Shown: positions 17,284-26,479 of the stretch, in pieces
Numbering within the stretch: the stretch's first letter is position 1
Layout of the letters: the number at the start of each line of letters is the position of its first letter
DNA from: Rhizobium sp. NZLR1
GTDB lineage: Bacteria; Pseudomonadota; Alphaproteobacteria; Rhizobiales; Rhizobiaceae
Direction of reading: 5' to 3'
Length of the DNA: 64,000 bases
Assembly (NCBI RefSeq): GCF_017357385.1
Contig: NZ_CP071632.1
Location: 3,105,501 to 3,169,500 of the forward strand
Notes under the pieces: model-generated
Database searches by the model: none
Seen by the model: only the letters and a program-made list of their open reading frames with translations
What the model was told of the DNA's origin: nothing
Translations under genes and position numbers: made by a program

Positions 17284-18177
17284 ATGAGCACGGTTTCAAC
17301 GCCTATGGTGAGCAGTGCCCCCTTGATCAACAGAGATCGCGTGATCGACTGGCTGGGCATTGCACCCTTCATTATCTTCTCCCTGCTGTTCCTGATCATC
17401 CCCACGCTTTATCTTGTGGCGGGCGCGTTCCTGACCCCCGAGGGCAACCTCACGCTGAAGAATATCGGCGATCTCTTTACCCCCTCGATCATGAGCGCTT
17501 ACTGGATCAGTATCCGTGTCTCGGTGGCGTCGGCTCTCGGCGGTGCGTTGATCGGCTTTTTCCTCGCCTGGGCCGTCGTGCTTGGTGGCCTGCCCGCCTC
17601 CGTCCGCTCGACCCTTTTGACCTTCTCCGGCGTCGCCTCGAATTTCGCCGGCGTGCCGCTTGCCTTCGCCTTTCTGGCAACGCTCGGCCGCACCGGCCTT
17701 GTAACGATCTTCCTGCGGGAATGGTTTGGCTTCAATCTGTACGGCACCGGCTTCAACCTGCTGTCCTTCGTCGGCCTCACTATCACCTATATGTATTTCC
17801 AGATCCCGCTGATGGTGCTGATCCTGACGCCTGCCCTCGACGGTATGAAGAAGGAATGGCGCGAAGCCTCGCAAATCCTCGGCGCCACCAACCGCCAGTA
17901 CTGGACGATGGTGGCGCTCCCGATCCTCTGGCCAAGCCTGCTTGGCACGACGCTGCTGCTCTTCGCCAACGCCTTCGGCGCCATTGCCACCGCTTTCGCG
18001 CTGACCGGCAGCTCGCTGAACATCGTACCGATCCTTCTTTATGCACAGATCCGCGGCGACGTTCTGCACAATGCCAACCTCGGCTACGCCATCGCCCTCG
18101 GAATGATCGTCATCACCGGCGTCTCCAACGTCCTGTACCTCATGCTGCGCATGCGCGCCGAACGGTGGCAGAAATGA
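17284..18177 (+). CDS. ABC importer inner-membrane permease 1
   Basis: 297 residues with six predicted membrane spans after a short polar N-terminus (MSTVSTPMVSSAPLINRDRV). The EAA loop contacting the ATPase is EWREASQILGATNRQYWTMVALPILWPSL near residue 195. This is the PotB/CysT-like permease type. Its TGA overlaps the start of the second permease (ATGA), so the pair is translationally coupled. Confidence 0.9.
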   Translation: MSTVSTPMVSSAPLINRDRVIDWLGIAPFIIFSLLFLIIPTLYLVAGAFLTPEGNLTLKNIGDLFTPSIMSAYWISIRVSVASALGGALIGFFLAWAVVLGGLPASVRSTLLTFSGVASNFAGVPLAFAFLATLGRTGLVTIFLREWFGFNLYGTGFNLLSFVGLTITYMYFQIPLMVLILTPALDGMKKEWREASQILGATNRQYWTMVALPILWPSLLGTTLLLFANAFGAIATAFALTGSSLNIVPILLYAQIRGDVLHNANLGYAIALGMIVITGVSNVLYLMLRMRAERWQK

Positions 18178-18962
18178 AAGCGCAACGTCTCGGAGCCTGG
18201 ATCGCCATTATTTTGGGCGCGTCCTATTTCATCATTCCGTTGATCGGCACCATTGAGTTTTCGCTGCGCATGCGCCGCGGCGAATACAGCCTCGACGCCT
18301 ATCAGTCGGTCTTCTCGGACGCCCAGTTCCGCGAGACCTTCGGCTATTCCATGATGATGGCACTTTTGACCATCGTCTTCGGCATGCTGCTCGTCGTTCC
18401 AACGGCCTATTGGGTGCGGCTGCGCCTGCCGCAGATGCGCCCGGTCGTCGAATTCATCACGCTGCTGCCGCTGGTCATTCCGGCGATCGTCATCGTCTTC
18501 GGTTACCTCAGGATGTACAACTCATCGTCCTACCTACCGCTGACGGGTTCGACGACCGGCACCAACATCCTGCTGGTCTTCTCCTACATCACACTGTCGC
18601 TGCCCTACATGTACCGCGCCGTCGATACCGCCATGCGCGCCATCGACGTCCGCACCCTCACGGAAGCCGCTGAGAGCCTCGGCGCCCGCTGGACGACCAT
18701 CATGTTCAAGTGCATTTTCCCGAACGTCATGAGCGGCGTGCTGTCTGGCGCCTTCATCACGCTTGCGATCGTCATGGGCGAGTTCACATTCGCTGCCTTG
18801 CTCAACCGTCCGGCCTTCGGCCCCTACCTGCAGCTCGTCGGCGCCAACAAGGCCTATGAGCCTTCGGCGCTCGCCGTCATCGCCTTCTCGATCACCTGGC
18901 TCAGCATGGGCCTGCTCAACCTCGTTTCCCGCTTCGGCAAAGCCCGCCCGGCAAAGGCTTAA
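18174..18962 (+). CDS. ABC importer inner-membrane permease 2
   Basis: 262 residues starting at the ATG overlapping the previous stop. The same frame stays open far upstream inside permease 1, but that is a shadow. Six spans; EAA loop LTEAAESLGARWTTIMFKCIFPNVMSG near residue 163. PotC-like partner of permease 1, forming the heterodimeric channel. Confidence 0.9.
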   Translation: MKAQRLGAWIAIILGASYFIIPLIGTIEFSLRMRRGEYSLDAYQSVFSDAQFRETFGYSMMMALLTIVFGMLLVVPTAYWVRLRLPQMRPVVEFITLLPLVIPAIVIVFGYLRMYNSSSYLPLTGSTTGTNILLVFSYITLSLPYMYRAVDTAMRAIDVRTLTEAAESLGARWTTIMFKCIFPNVMSGVLSGAFITLAIVMGEFTFAALLNRPAFGPYLQLVGANKAYEPSALAVIAFSITWLSMGLLNLVSRFGKARPAKA

Positions 18963-18974
18963 GGTAATTGGCTC

Positions 18975-20036
18975 ATGTCTTTTCTCACGCTGACCAACAT
19001 TCAAAAATCCTTCGGCCCGGTTCAGGTCGTCAAAAACTTCAACATGAACATCGAGAAAGGTGAATTCGTCTCCTTCCTCGGACCGTCCGGCTGTGGCAAG
19101 ACGACCGTCCTGCGCATGATCGCCGGCTTCGAAACGCCGACCGGCGGTACGCTGACCATCAACGGCAAGGATCAGAGCGCGCTGAAGCCGAACCAGCGTA
19201 ATATCGGCATGGTGTTCCAGGCCTACGCGCTTTTTCCCAACATGACGGTGCACGACAATGTCGCCTTCGGCCTCAAGGTCGCCGGCGCCCCGAAGCCTGA
19301 GATCGATGCCCGCGTCAAGGAAATGCTCGGCCTGATTAAGCTCGATCACCTGGCCGACCGCTTTCCCTATCAGCTGTCGGGCGGCCAGCAGCAGCGTGTC
19401 GCCCTTGCCCGCGCGCTTGCCGTCAAGCCACAGGTACTGTTGCTCGACGAGCCGCTCTCCGCACTCGACGCCAAGATCCGCGTGTCGCTGCGCGAGGAAA
19501 TCCGTCAGATCCAGCAGCAGCTCGGCATCACCACTGTTTTCGTCACCCATGACCAGGAAGAGGCCCTGTCGATCTCCGACCGCATCGTCGTCATGAATGC
19601 CGGCAAAGCCGACCAGATCGGTTCGCCGTTCGAGATCTACAATGCGCCGGCAACGCGCTTCGTCGCCTCTTTCGTCGGCACGCTGAACCTCATCGAGGCC
19701 AAGGTCGTCGACCCCGATGCCAACCGCATCCAGATCGGCGATCAGAACATCACGCTGAAACAGTCGGTCGCAGCCCACAAGGCCGGCGAAACCATCTCGC
19801 TGGCGCTGCGCCCGGAGGCCGGCTCGCTCTCCGACAGCGTCAGAAGCGATACTGCGCTGACCGGTCACGTCGTCTCGGCCCACTTCCTGGGGTCGGTCAT
19901 CCGCACCCGCATGAATGTCGGCGGAAACGTCATCTCCTTCGACATGTTCAACAGCCCGGGCACCACCCCGCCGCAGGCCGGCGAAACCGTGACACTGCGC
20001 TTCATGGCAGCCGACCTGCTGATCATCCGCGACTGA
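18975..20036 (+). CDS. ABC importer ATPase (PotA/UgpC-like with C-terminal TOBE region)
   Basis: 353 residues. Walker A GPSGCGKTT near residue 36, Q-loop VFQAYALFP, signature LSGGQQQRVALARAL near residue 135, Walker B VLLLDEPLSALD and switch His in FVTHDQEEAL. The last 110 residues form a TOBE-like regulatory domain (ISLALRPEAGSLS). It energises the importer encoded just upstream and ends the operon, followed by a clear terminator. Confidence 0.93.
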   Translation: MSFLTLTNIQKSFGPVQVVKNFNMNIEKGEFVSFLGPSGCGKTTVLRMIAGFETPTGGTLTINGKDQSALKPNQRNIGMVFQAYALFPNMTVHDNVAFGLKVAGAPKPEIDARVKEMLGLIKLDHLADRFPYQLSGGQQQRVALARALAVKPQVLLLDEPLSALDAKIRVSLREEIRQIQQQLGITTVFVTHDQEEALSISDRIVVMNAGKADQIGSPFEIYNAPATRFVASFVGTLNLIEAKVVDPDANRIQIGDQNITLKQSVAAHKAGETISLALRPEAGSLSDSVRSDTALTGHVVSAHFLGSVIRTRMNVGGNVISFDMFNSPGTTPPQAGETVTLRFMAADLLIIRD

Positions 20037-20060
20037 GTTCGCCAAACAGCTCAAGCAAAA

Positions 20061-20084
20061 GGCGCCGCGAAACGGCGCCTTTTT
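20061..20084 (+). terminator. rho-independent terminator of the ABC operon
   Basis: Stem GGCGCCG / CGGCGCC, loop CGAAA, followed by TTTTT, 24 nt after the ATPase stop. Confidence 0.88.
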
Positions 20085-20224
20085 CACTTCAGTCCTGCCG
20101 AATTGTCAACAAACGTGATGCAGCCATCACCACAAAGCACTTGAACTCTTTAAGCTCGCTGCCAGAAGTTGAGCAAATCAAATGAACCGCGCGGCACTCC
20201 GCACTGCATTTTACGCGATGGGAT

Positions 20225-20536
20225 ATGTCAATGATTACGTGCCACCTGCGTTATGTGATCGATCCGTACAAGCTTGCCGAATTCGAGGAATATGCCCGGC
20301 TCTGGATTCCGATCGTCAACAGGATGGGCGGCACCCATCACGGTTATTTCCTGCCATCCGAAGGCGCCAACAACATTGCCGTTGCATTGTTTTCCTTCCC
20401 GAGCCTAGCCGCCTACGAGGACTACCGTACGCGCATGGCAAGCGATCCAGAATGTCAGGCCGCTTTCGAGCTCGACAAACGCAACCGCAGTATCGTCAGC
20501 TATGAACGTAGCTTCATGCGGCCCCTGCTCGGCTGA
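20225..20536 (+). CDS. NIPSNAP-family protein
   Basis: 103 residues. MITCHLRYVIDPYKLAEFEEYARLWIPIVNRMGGTHHGYFLP is a NIPSNAP ferredoxin-like fold start, and YRTRMASDPECQAAFE is the usual second half. ATG 20225 or 20231 may be used. The biochemical role of bacterial NIPSNAP proteins is not settled. Stands alone between the terminator of the ABC operon and the convergent sugar importer. Confidence 0.85.
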   Translation: MSMITCHLRYVIDPYKLAEFEEYARLWIPIVNRMGGTHHGYFLPSEGANNIAVALFSFPSLAAYEDYRTRMASDPECQAAFELDKRNRSIVSYERSFMRPLLG

Positions 20537-20562
20537 CCGAACCGGCGCACGGCCACTGGAAA

Positions 20563-20593
20563 TGAAAAGCCCGCACGCTGGCAGGGCTTTCAT
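20563..20593. terminator. bidirectional hairpin between convergent genes
   Basis: AATGAAAAGCCC pairs with GGGCTTTCATT (one bulged A), so both strands end in AT-rich runs. It separates the NIPSNAP gene from the sugar importer ATPase. Confidence 0.65.
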
Positions 20594-20605
20594 TCTGTCA
20601 TGCGC

Positions 20606-21607
20606 TCAGCGGATCGCCTGGTCGTCCACATCGAAGCGGTGCACATGCGCCTGGTCCGGCGTCGCATAGACGATCTCGTCCGGCTCGTACTGGTGCTCGC
20701 CGAAGAGACGGGCCGTCAGCAGGCCGCACTGGTCGGATTCCAGATAGATGATCGTGTCGGCGCCGAGATGCTCGACATGCACGACCTTCGCAGCCCAAGT
20801 CCCCTGCTCGCGCGACAGCGTCATGTGTTCGGGACGCACGCCGATCGTCTTGGCGCTGTGATCGCCAACCTTCTCCGCCGCAATAAAGTTCATCTGCGGC
20901 GAGCCGATGAAGCCGGCGACGAAAACATTGGCCGGTCGTTTGTAGAGTTCCATCGGCGAACCGATCTGCTCGATCGCGCCCGCGTTCAAGACGACGATCT
21001 TGTCGGCAAGCGTCATCGCCTCGACCTGATCGTGGGTGACGTAGATCATCGTCGCCTTCAGGCTGCGGTGCAGCCGGGCGATTTCGAGCCGGGTCTGGAC
21101 GCGTAGCGCCGCATCGAGGTTCGATAGCGGCTCGTCGAACAGGAAAAGTTCCGGTTCGCGCACGATGGCGCGGCCGATCGCGACGCGCTGGCGCTGGCCG
21201 CCGGAAAGCTCCGCCGGCCGGCGCGCCAGATAGGGCTCCAGCGACAACATGCCCGACGCCTTGCCGACACGCCTTTCGATCTCGTCCTTGGCGGTGCCGG
21301 CCTGTTTGAGGCCGAGCCCCATATTGTCCTTGACCGTCAGATGTGGATAAAGCGCATAGGATTGGAATACCATGGCGATGCCGCGCTTGGCCGGCGGCGT
21401 CAGCGTCTCATCTCGGCCGTTGATGACGACAGCGCCCGAGGTGACGTCTTCGAGGCCAGCGATGCTACGCAACAGCGTCGATTTCCCGCAGCCCGACGGC
21501 CCGACGAAGATGACGAATTCGCCGTCCTCGACCTCGAGGTCGATGCCTTTCAGCACCTCATGCGTGCCATAGGTCTTGCGGATGGATTTGAGTTGAAGCG
21601 ATCCCAC
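20606..21607 (-). CDS. sugar ABC importer ATPase (UgpC/MalK type)
   Basis: 333 residues starting at GTG 21607, preceded by AAGGGA; a longer frame starts inside the dehydrogenase gene and is not used. Walker [12 protein letters not shown] near residue 37, [13 protein letters not shown], signature [15 protein letters not shown], Walker [13 protein letters not shown], switch H in [10 protein letters not shown]. The C-terminal MalK-like regulatory region is slightly short. Last gene of the minus-strand sugar operon. Confidence 0.92.
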   Translation of the reverse strand: MGSLQLKSIRKTYGTHEVLKGIDLEVEDGEFVIFVGPSGCGKSTLLRSIAGLEDVTSGAVVINGRDETLTPPAKRGIAMVFQSYALYPHLTVKDNMGLGLKQAGTAKDEIERRVGKASGMLSLEPYLARRPAELSGGQRQRVAIGRAIVREPELFLFDEPLSNLDAALRVQTRLEIARLHRSLKATMIYVTHDQVEAMTLADKIVVLNAGAIEQIGSPMELYKRPANVFVAGFIGSPQMNFIAAEKVGDHSAKTIGVRPEHMTLSREQGTWAAKVVHVEHLGADTIIYLESDQCGLLTARLFGEHQYEPDEIVYATPDQAHVHRFDVDDQAIR

Positions 21608-21617
21608 TGATTTTCCC

Positions 21618-22682
21618 TTACAATCTGACCGGCTGGCCGGTACGCACGCTCTCGTCGGCGGCAAGGCAGATGCGCAGCGACGCCACCGCATCCGCCATAT
21701 GGCGATCGAGGTTCAGATCCTCACGGATCGCCCTCAGCACGAAGGCCTGTTCCAGGTCGCAGAGCGCCTGATGACCGGGCTCGCCCGTCATCCTCATGTC
21801 CTGGTCGGGCCGGATGAATTTGCCGTCCGGGCCGGTTTCGGCGGTATGCAGACGGATCACCGAGGTCTTGGTATGAGTGTCGATATCGTCGGACTTGGCG
21901 GTCGGATCCATGACGATCGACACTGCGCCCTTCGGCGACATCACATCCTTCACGAAGAAGGCGGTCTCCGAGATCATCGGCCCCCAACCGGCCTCGTACC
22001 AGCCGACCGAACCGTCCTCGAACAGCACCTGCAGCTGACCGTAATTATACATGTCGGCGGCGATCTCCTCCGACAGCCGCAGCCCCATGCCGCGCACCTC
22101 GACAGCCCTGGCATCGGTGATCTGGCACATCACGTCGACGTAATGCACGCCGCAATCAACGATCGGCGAGGTCGTGCGCATCAGCGACTTGTGGGTCGCC
22201 CAGGTCGGGCCGCTGGACTGCTGGTTGAGGTTCATGCGGAAGACATAAGGCGGGCCGAGCTTGCGCGCTTCTTCGATCAGCCTCGTCCAGGAAGGGTGAT
22301 GGCGAAGGATATAACCGATCACCAGCTTACGGCCTGCCTTCCTGGCGGCCGCCACGACGCGCTCGGCATCGGTGACGGTGGTCGCCAGCGGCTTCTCGAC
22401 GAAGACGTCGCAGCCAGCCTCGAAGGCGGCGACGGCATAATCGGCATGGCTGTCGGAATAGGTGTTGATCGAGCAGAGGTCCGGCTTCAGCTCGGCGAGC
22501 GCCGTCGTAAAATCGGGATGGATCGTATAGGCCTGCAGCTCGGGTTCCAGCTTCGGCGTCGAGCGGTTGACCATACCGACGATCTCAAAGCCTGGATTGT
22601 TGTGATAGGCGAGCGCATGACTGCGGCCCATATTGCCGAGGCCGGCAACGAGGACCCGGATCGGTTTATCGGATTGGCTCAC
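21618..22682 (-). CDS. Gfo/Idh/MocA-family NAD(P)-dependent oxidoreductase
   Basis: 354 residues. N-terminal Rossmann motif [30 protein letters not shown], the family EKP motif in [13 protein letters not shown] near residue 96, and CGVHYVDVM with the catalytic-region His near residue 178. Starts at GTG 22682 overlapping the stop of the permease gene. Members oxidise or interconvert sugars or cyclitols; in this operon it probably begins catabolism of the imported sugar. Confidence 0.9.
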   Translation of the reverse strand: MSQSDKPIRVLVAGLGNMGRSHALAYHNNPGFEIVGMVNRSTPKLEPELQAYTIHPDFTTALAELKPDLCSINTYSDSHADYAVAAFEAGCDVFVEKPLATTVTDAERVVAAARKAGRKLVIGYILRHHPSWTRLIEEARKLGPPYVFRMNLNQQSSGPTWATHKSLMRTTSPIVDCGVHYVDVMCQITDARAVEVRGMGLRLSEEIAADMYNYGQLQVLFEDGSVGWYEAGWGPMISETAFFVKDVMSPKGAVSIVMDPTAKSDDIDTHTKTSVIRLHTAETGPDGKFIRPDQDMRMTGEPGHQALCDLEQAFVLRAIREDLNLDRHMADAVASLRICLAADESVRTGQPVRL

Positions 22683-23518
22683 TTGACGGCTCCTGACGTG
22701 ATGCCGCGGATCAGCTGCCGCGAGAAGATGACGTAAAGGACGAGGATCGGCAGGATCGCCAGCGATAGTGCGGCCAGCACCGCATTCCAGTTGGTGACGA
22801 ACTGGCCGATGAAGATCTGCGAGCCAAGCGTGACCGTTTTGGTGGCCTCGGAGGGCGCCAGAATTAGCGGGAACCAGAGATCATTCCAGATGGGGATCAT
22901 GGTGAAGACCGCGACCGTCGCCATGGCTGGCCGCACTAGCGGCAGCACCAGCCGGAAGAAGATCGCATATTCGGAAAGCCCATCGATGCGCCCGGCATTC
23001 TTGAGATCGTCCGAAACCGTGCGCATGAATTCCGACAGGATGAAAATCGCCAGCGGTATGCCCTGCGCGGTATAGACGAGGATCAGCGCCGTCAGCGTAT
23101 TGACGAGACCCGCCGCCACCATGCCCTGCAGGATCGCCACCGTGCCGAGACGGATCGGGATCATGATGCCGATCGCCATGTAGAGACCGAGCAGCATATT
23201 GCCGCGGAAGCGATATTCCGAGAGCGCGAAAGCCGCCATCGCACCGAAGAGCAGCACCAGCAGGATCGAGACTATCGTCACGATGAAACTGTTCTGGAAA
23301 TAATTGGCGAAATCGCCCTGGCCGAGCACCGTCTGATAGCCGACGAGGCTGAAGGTTGACGGCGTCGGCACCATCAGCGGCTCGCGGAAGATCGAGGCGC
23401 GATCCTTGAACGAGTTGACGATGGTCAGGAAAACAGGAAACAGCGCGACCAGCGTATAGGCGCCAAGCGCCAGATGCATGAGGCCGGTGCGAATGGGAGA
23501 TGTGCGTGCCTTGGACAT
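22679..23518 (-). CDS. sugar ABC importer permease (MalG type)
   Basis: 279 residues with six membrane spans. The EAA motif is LKNAGRIDGLSEYAIFFRLVLPLVRPAMA near residue 180, followed by IPIWNDLWFPLIL, the typical CUT1 second-permease ending. The start at 23518 is 9 nt after the other permease's stop. Confidence 0.92.
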   Translation of the reverse strand: MSKARTSPIRTGLMHLALGAYTLVALFPVFLTIVNSFKDRASIFREPLMVPTPSTFSLVGYQTVLGQGDFANYFQNSFIVTIVSILLVLLFGAMAAFALSEYRFRGNMLLGLYMAIGIMIPIRLGTVAILQGMVAAGLVNTLTALILVYTAQGIPLAIFILSEFMRTVSDDLKNAGRIDGLSEYAIFFRLVLPLVRPAMATVAVFTMIPIWNDLWFPLILAPSEATKTVTLGSQIFIGQFVTNWNAVLAALSLAILPILVLYVIFSRQLIRGITSGAVK

Positions 23519-23527
23519 GCCCGCTCC

Positions 23528-24475
23528 TCAGAATTGGTAGCGACGCATGCGCCGCTGGATGACGAAGAGATAAAGCGAGACGCCGGCGAGGATGATGAGG
23601 AACATCACCGTGGCGATCGTCGCGCCCATCGAGCGATCGCCGAGCTGAAGCTGGAAACCGAAGAATGTGCGGTAGAGCAGCGTGCCGAGAATGTCGGTCG
23701 ACATGTCAGGCCCGGCGAGGGCGCCCTGCACGGTGTAGATCAGGTCGAAAGCGTTGAAATTGCCGACGAAAGTCAGGATCGAGATGATGCCGATCGCCGG
23801 CAGGATGAGCGGCAGCTTGATCTTCCAGAATTGCGCCCAGCCGGTGATGCCGTCGCATTCGGCCGCCTCGATCACCTCTTCGGGGATGCTGAGCAATGCG
23901 GCATAGATCAGCATCATCGGAATGCCGATATATTGCCAATTCGAGATAAGCGACACGGCAATCAGCGCCGAGCCGGGCTTGCCGAGCCAGGGCGCGAACA
24001 GGAATTTCAACCCGATGAGATCGAGCATCCAGGGCGCCACGCCCCAGATCGGCGAAAGGATCAGCTTCCAGATAAAGCCGACGATCACGAAGGAGAGCAG
24101 CGTCGGAAGGAATATCGCCGTGCGGTAAAAGGCGACGCCGCGTAGCTTCGGCACCGAAAGCAGGGCGGCAAGCGCCACGCCGATCGGGTTCTGCACACAC
24201 ATGTGGATGACGAAGAAGACAAGGTTGTTGACCAGCGCGTTCCAGAAATCATGCGCCCAGCGCGGATCGCCGAACAGAACCTCGAAATTCGCAAGGCCGA
24301 CGAAGGCCGGCTGCCCGTCGATCGTATTGTAGAGTGAAAGCCGGAGCGTTTCGATGAGCGGCAGGACCATGATGGCGGAATAGACGATGATCGCCGGCAG
24401 CATAAAGACGAAAATATGCCAGCGCACCGGGCGCTTGATCGGAACGATATCGACCGCGTTGTGGTTTTCGCTCAT
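23528..24475 (-). CDS. sugar ABC importer permease (MalF/UgpA type)
   Basis: 315 residues from MSENHNAVDIVPIKRP. The frame stays open upstream through repeat DNA to 24700, but that part is not protein-like. Six spans, EAA loop EEVIEAAECDGITGWAQFWKIKLPLILPAIG near residue 215. It pairs with the MalG-type permease downstream. Confidence 0.9.
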   Translation of the reverse strand: MSENHNAVDIVPIKRPVRWHIFVFMLPAIIVYSAIMVLPLIETLRLSLYNTIDGQPAFVGLANFEVLFGDPRWAHDFWNALVNNLVFFVIHMCVQNPIGVALAALLSVPKLRGVAFYRTAIFLPTLLSFVIVGFIWKLILSPIWGVAPWMLDLIGLKFLFAPWLGKPGSALIAVSLISNWQYIGIPMMLIYAALLSIPEEVIEAAECDGITGWAQFWKIKLPLILPAIGIISILTFVGNFNAFDLIYTVQGALAGPDMSTDILGTLLYRTFFGFQLQLGDRSMGATIATVMFLIILAGVSLYLFVIQRRMRRYQF

Positions 24476-24536
24476 GGCTTTTGCCTGTTCTTGTCGACTG
24501 GCTGCAAGGGCAGCACAGATGGAAAACGTTTCGCCT

Positions 24537-24675
24537 TCCCCAACCCTCTCTCCGCCTGAGGGAAGAGGCAACGCGCCCTGCTTGGATGCCATGTCGGGCT
24601 GGAAGGTCCTTGCGAGTCTCCTTCTCCCCTGAAGTGCGGAGAAAGCGGAAGGCAGGCCGGATGGGAGGGGCAGCA
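24537..24675 (-). repeat. rhizobial mosaic palindrome between binding protein and permease genes
   Basis: The 221 nt between the binding-protein stop and the permease start hold no gene. They contain CCCCAACCCTCTCTCCGCC / GGCGGAGAGAGG-type arms and a CTTCTCCCCTGAAGTGCGG block like those near 10641 and 38651. Confidence 0.6.
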
Positions 24676-24696
24676 AACGCGGCCCCTCCACACCAT

Positions 24697-25956
24697 TCAC
24701 TTGGCCGGCTTGTACCAGCTGTCGAGGCCCTTCTGGAGCTTCTCGGCAGCGACCTGCGGCGTATCCGTACCGTTGATCACATTGGCCGATTCAACCCAGG
24801 TCTCGTTTTCCAGGTTCGGCTTGCCGCGCGACAGGATCTGGTAGGTCGAGCGCACGGTCGACTTGTACGGGCCGCGCCAGGAAACGAATTCCTGAGCAAG
24901 CGGATCGGACATCTTCACCGGGTTGGAGTTCAGGCTGAAGAAGCCCGGCAGCGAATTCGCATAGATATCGGCGAATTCAGGCGAAGCGACCCAGCTCAAG
25001 AACTTCTTGGCTTCCTCTGCATGGGTGCTCTTCGCGTTTAGCGCGACGCCGATATCGGGGTGGTCGGAGATGTAGCCCGTGTCGCCGGCCTTCGGAATCG
25101 GCGGCGGGAAGGCGCCCATCTTGAACTGGGCCTGGCTGTTGAACAACGAGATTTCCCACGAACCGGCCGGATAGATCGCCGCACGGCCGAGCGTGAAGAG
25201 GTTCTGGCTGTCGGAGTAGGTCTGCGCTTCGAAACCGTCGCCGAGATAAGGCTTCCACTTAGCAAGCTCTTCATAGGGCTTGACCCAGTCGGCGTCGGTC
25301 AACTTTTCCTTGCCGGCGATCAGGGCGGCGCGGCCGTCCTCGCCCTTCCAGTAGTTCGGGCCGATATTCTGGTAGCCCATGGTGGCGGCTTCCCAGAGGT
25401 CCTTCGTGCCCATGGCAAGCGGAATGTAGGTGCCATCGGCCTTGATCTTGTCGAGCGCCGCGTAGAACTCGTCCTGCGTCTTCGGCACGGAGATGCCGAG
25501 CTTGTCGAAGGCATCCTTGTTGTAGATGAAGCCGTGGATGACCGAAGCCATCGGCACGCAGAAGGTCGACTTGCCGTCGTCGGTGCTCCAGGCGGCCTTG
25601 GCGACCGGCGAGAAGTTTTCCATGCCCGGCAGGCTGGTGATGTCGGCGAGTTGCTTCTTGTTGAAGAGTTCAAGCGAGGCATCGAACGGGCGGCAGGTGA
25701 TGATATCGCCTGCGGAGCCGGCATCGAGCTTGGCGTTCAGCGACGCATTGTATTCGGTCGGCGCGGTCGGCGAGAAGACGATCTTGATGCCCGGGTTCTT
25801 CGCTTCGAAGGCCGGGATGATCTTCTCCTGCCAGATCTGCAGGTCGTCGTTACGCCAGCTTTCGACCGTCAGCGTGACGTCGGCGGCATGGACGAGGCCC
25901 GCTGAACTCAGCAGGCTGGAGGCAAGCAGCAAGCTTTTCAGAGCAGTGTTTTTCAT
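24697..25956 (-). CDS. sugar ABC importer periplasmic binding protein (family 1)
   Basis: 419 residues; signal peptide KSLLLASSLLSSAGLVHAADV. The start at 25956 has AGGAGAGGG 4 nt upstream. CUT1 binding-protein features: FEAKNPGIKIVFSPTAPTEYNASLNAKL, TCRPFDASLELF, GRAAIYPAGSWEISLF and ALNAKSTHAEEAKKFLSWVASPEF. First gene of the sugar operon and divergent from the kinase-regulator pair over a 523-nt control region. Ligand unknown; probably an amino sugar or other monosaccharide given the kinase type. Confidence 0.92.
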   Translation of the reverse strand: MKNTALKSLLLASSLLSSAGLVHAADVTLTVESWRNDDLQIWQEKIIPAFEAKNPGIKIVFSPTAPTEYNASLNAKLDAGSAGDIITCRPFDASLELFNKKQLADITSLPGMENFSPVAKAAWSTDDGKSTFCVPMASVIHGFIYNKDAFDKLGISVPKTQDEFYAALDKIKADGTYIPLAMGTKDLWEAATMGYQNIGPNYWKGEDGRAALIAGKEKLTDADWVKPYEELAKWKPYLGDGFEAQTYSDSQNLFTLGRAAIYPAGSWEISLFNSQAQFKMGAFPPPIPKAGDTGYISDHPDIGVALNAKSTHAEEAKKFLSWVASPEFADIYANSLPGFFSLNSNPVKMSDPLAQEFVSWRGPYKSTVRSTYQILSRGKPNLENETWVESANVINGTDTPQVAAEKLQKGLDSWYKPAK

Positions 25957-26479
25957 TTCCCTCTCCTGTGTTTTAAGCGCCGGAAGGCGCTGTTTTCGAT
26001 CTGAAACAAGCAGTTGGTGTGCCCGAGGAAACACCCAATGCCCCTTGGAGGACCGCCAGCGACTGCCGGCCCCGAAAGCTCGATGACCGCGAAGGCGATT
26101 GCCTGCGGCCGGGCCGCCTCCGGCGACTTGCATCGGGCGCGGCAAATTGATGGGAAAGCCGATGGATGTCTGAGCTTCGCCACCAGCCTGTCGGCCGACG
26201 GGTTGTTCTCTCGATCATCCTCGAAGCGGTTCCGGCTTGGTTTCGCTGCCGGTTTTCGTGGGCTTCGATGTGCTGTTCCCTTTTGACGAATTAAGGCCAA
26301 CAAAATACCAATTGTCCAGCCGAATTTAACTTTTCGGCTGGATTAAAATCACTAAAAAATTTTATTCAATAATATCAATATGATAAAAAGACATATTTTT
26401 TCTACCATTCCCACTTGGTAAATGGTATTTTTTTGGTATTGTAATAAAAAACATGGGGAACGGCGTATTCGGAGGCCCG
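25957..26479. promoter_or_regulatory. divergent control region with TGGTAT half-sites
   Basis: AT-rich 523-nt gap with no supported gene. It holds ATACCA at 26305-26310, an inverted pair TACCA-n8-TGGTA at 26403-26420, and direct TGGTAT copies at 26423-26428 and 26434-26439. A 9-bp hairpin CCAGCCGAA / TTCGGCTGG is at 26316-26341. TGGT/ACCA half-sites are typical of HutC-type GntR regulators such as the one encoded downstream. Confidence 0.6.

Noticed and set aside
17271..18173. Long in-frame extension ahead of permease 2
   Set aside because: It overlaps permease 1 almost entirely; the ATGA overlap at 18174 gives the normal coupled start.
18534..20087. 517-codon minus-strand ORF opposite the ABC permease and ATPase
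   Set aside because: Shadow of two well-supported genes; low-complexity Asp/Gly/Arg composition.
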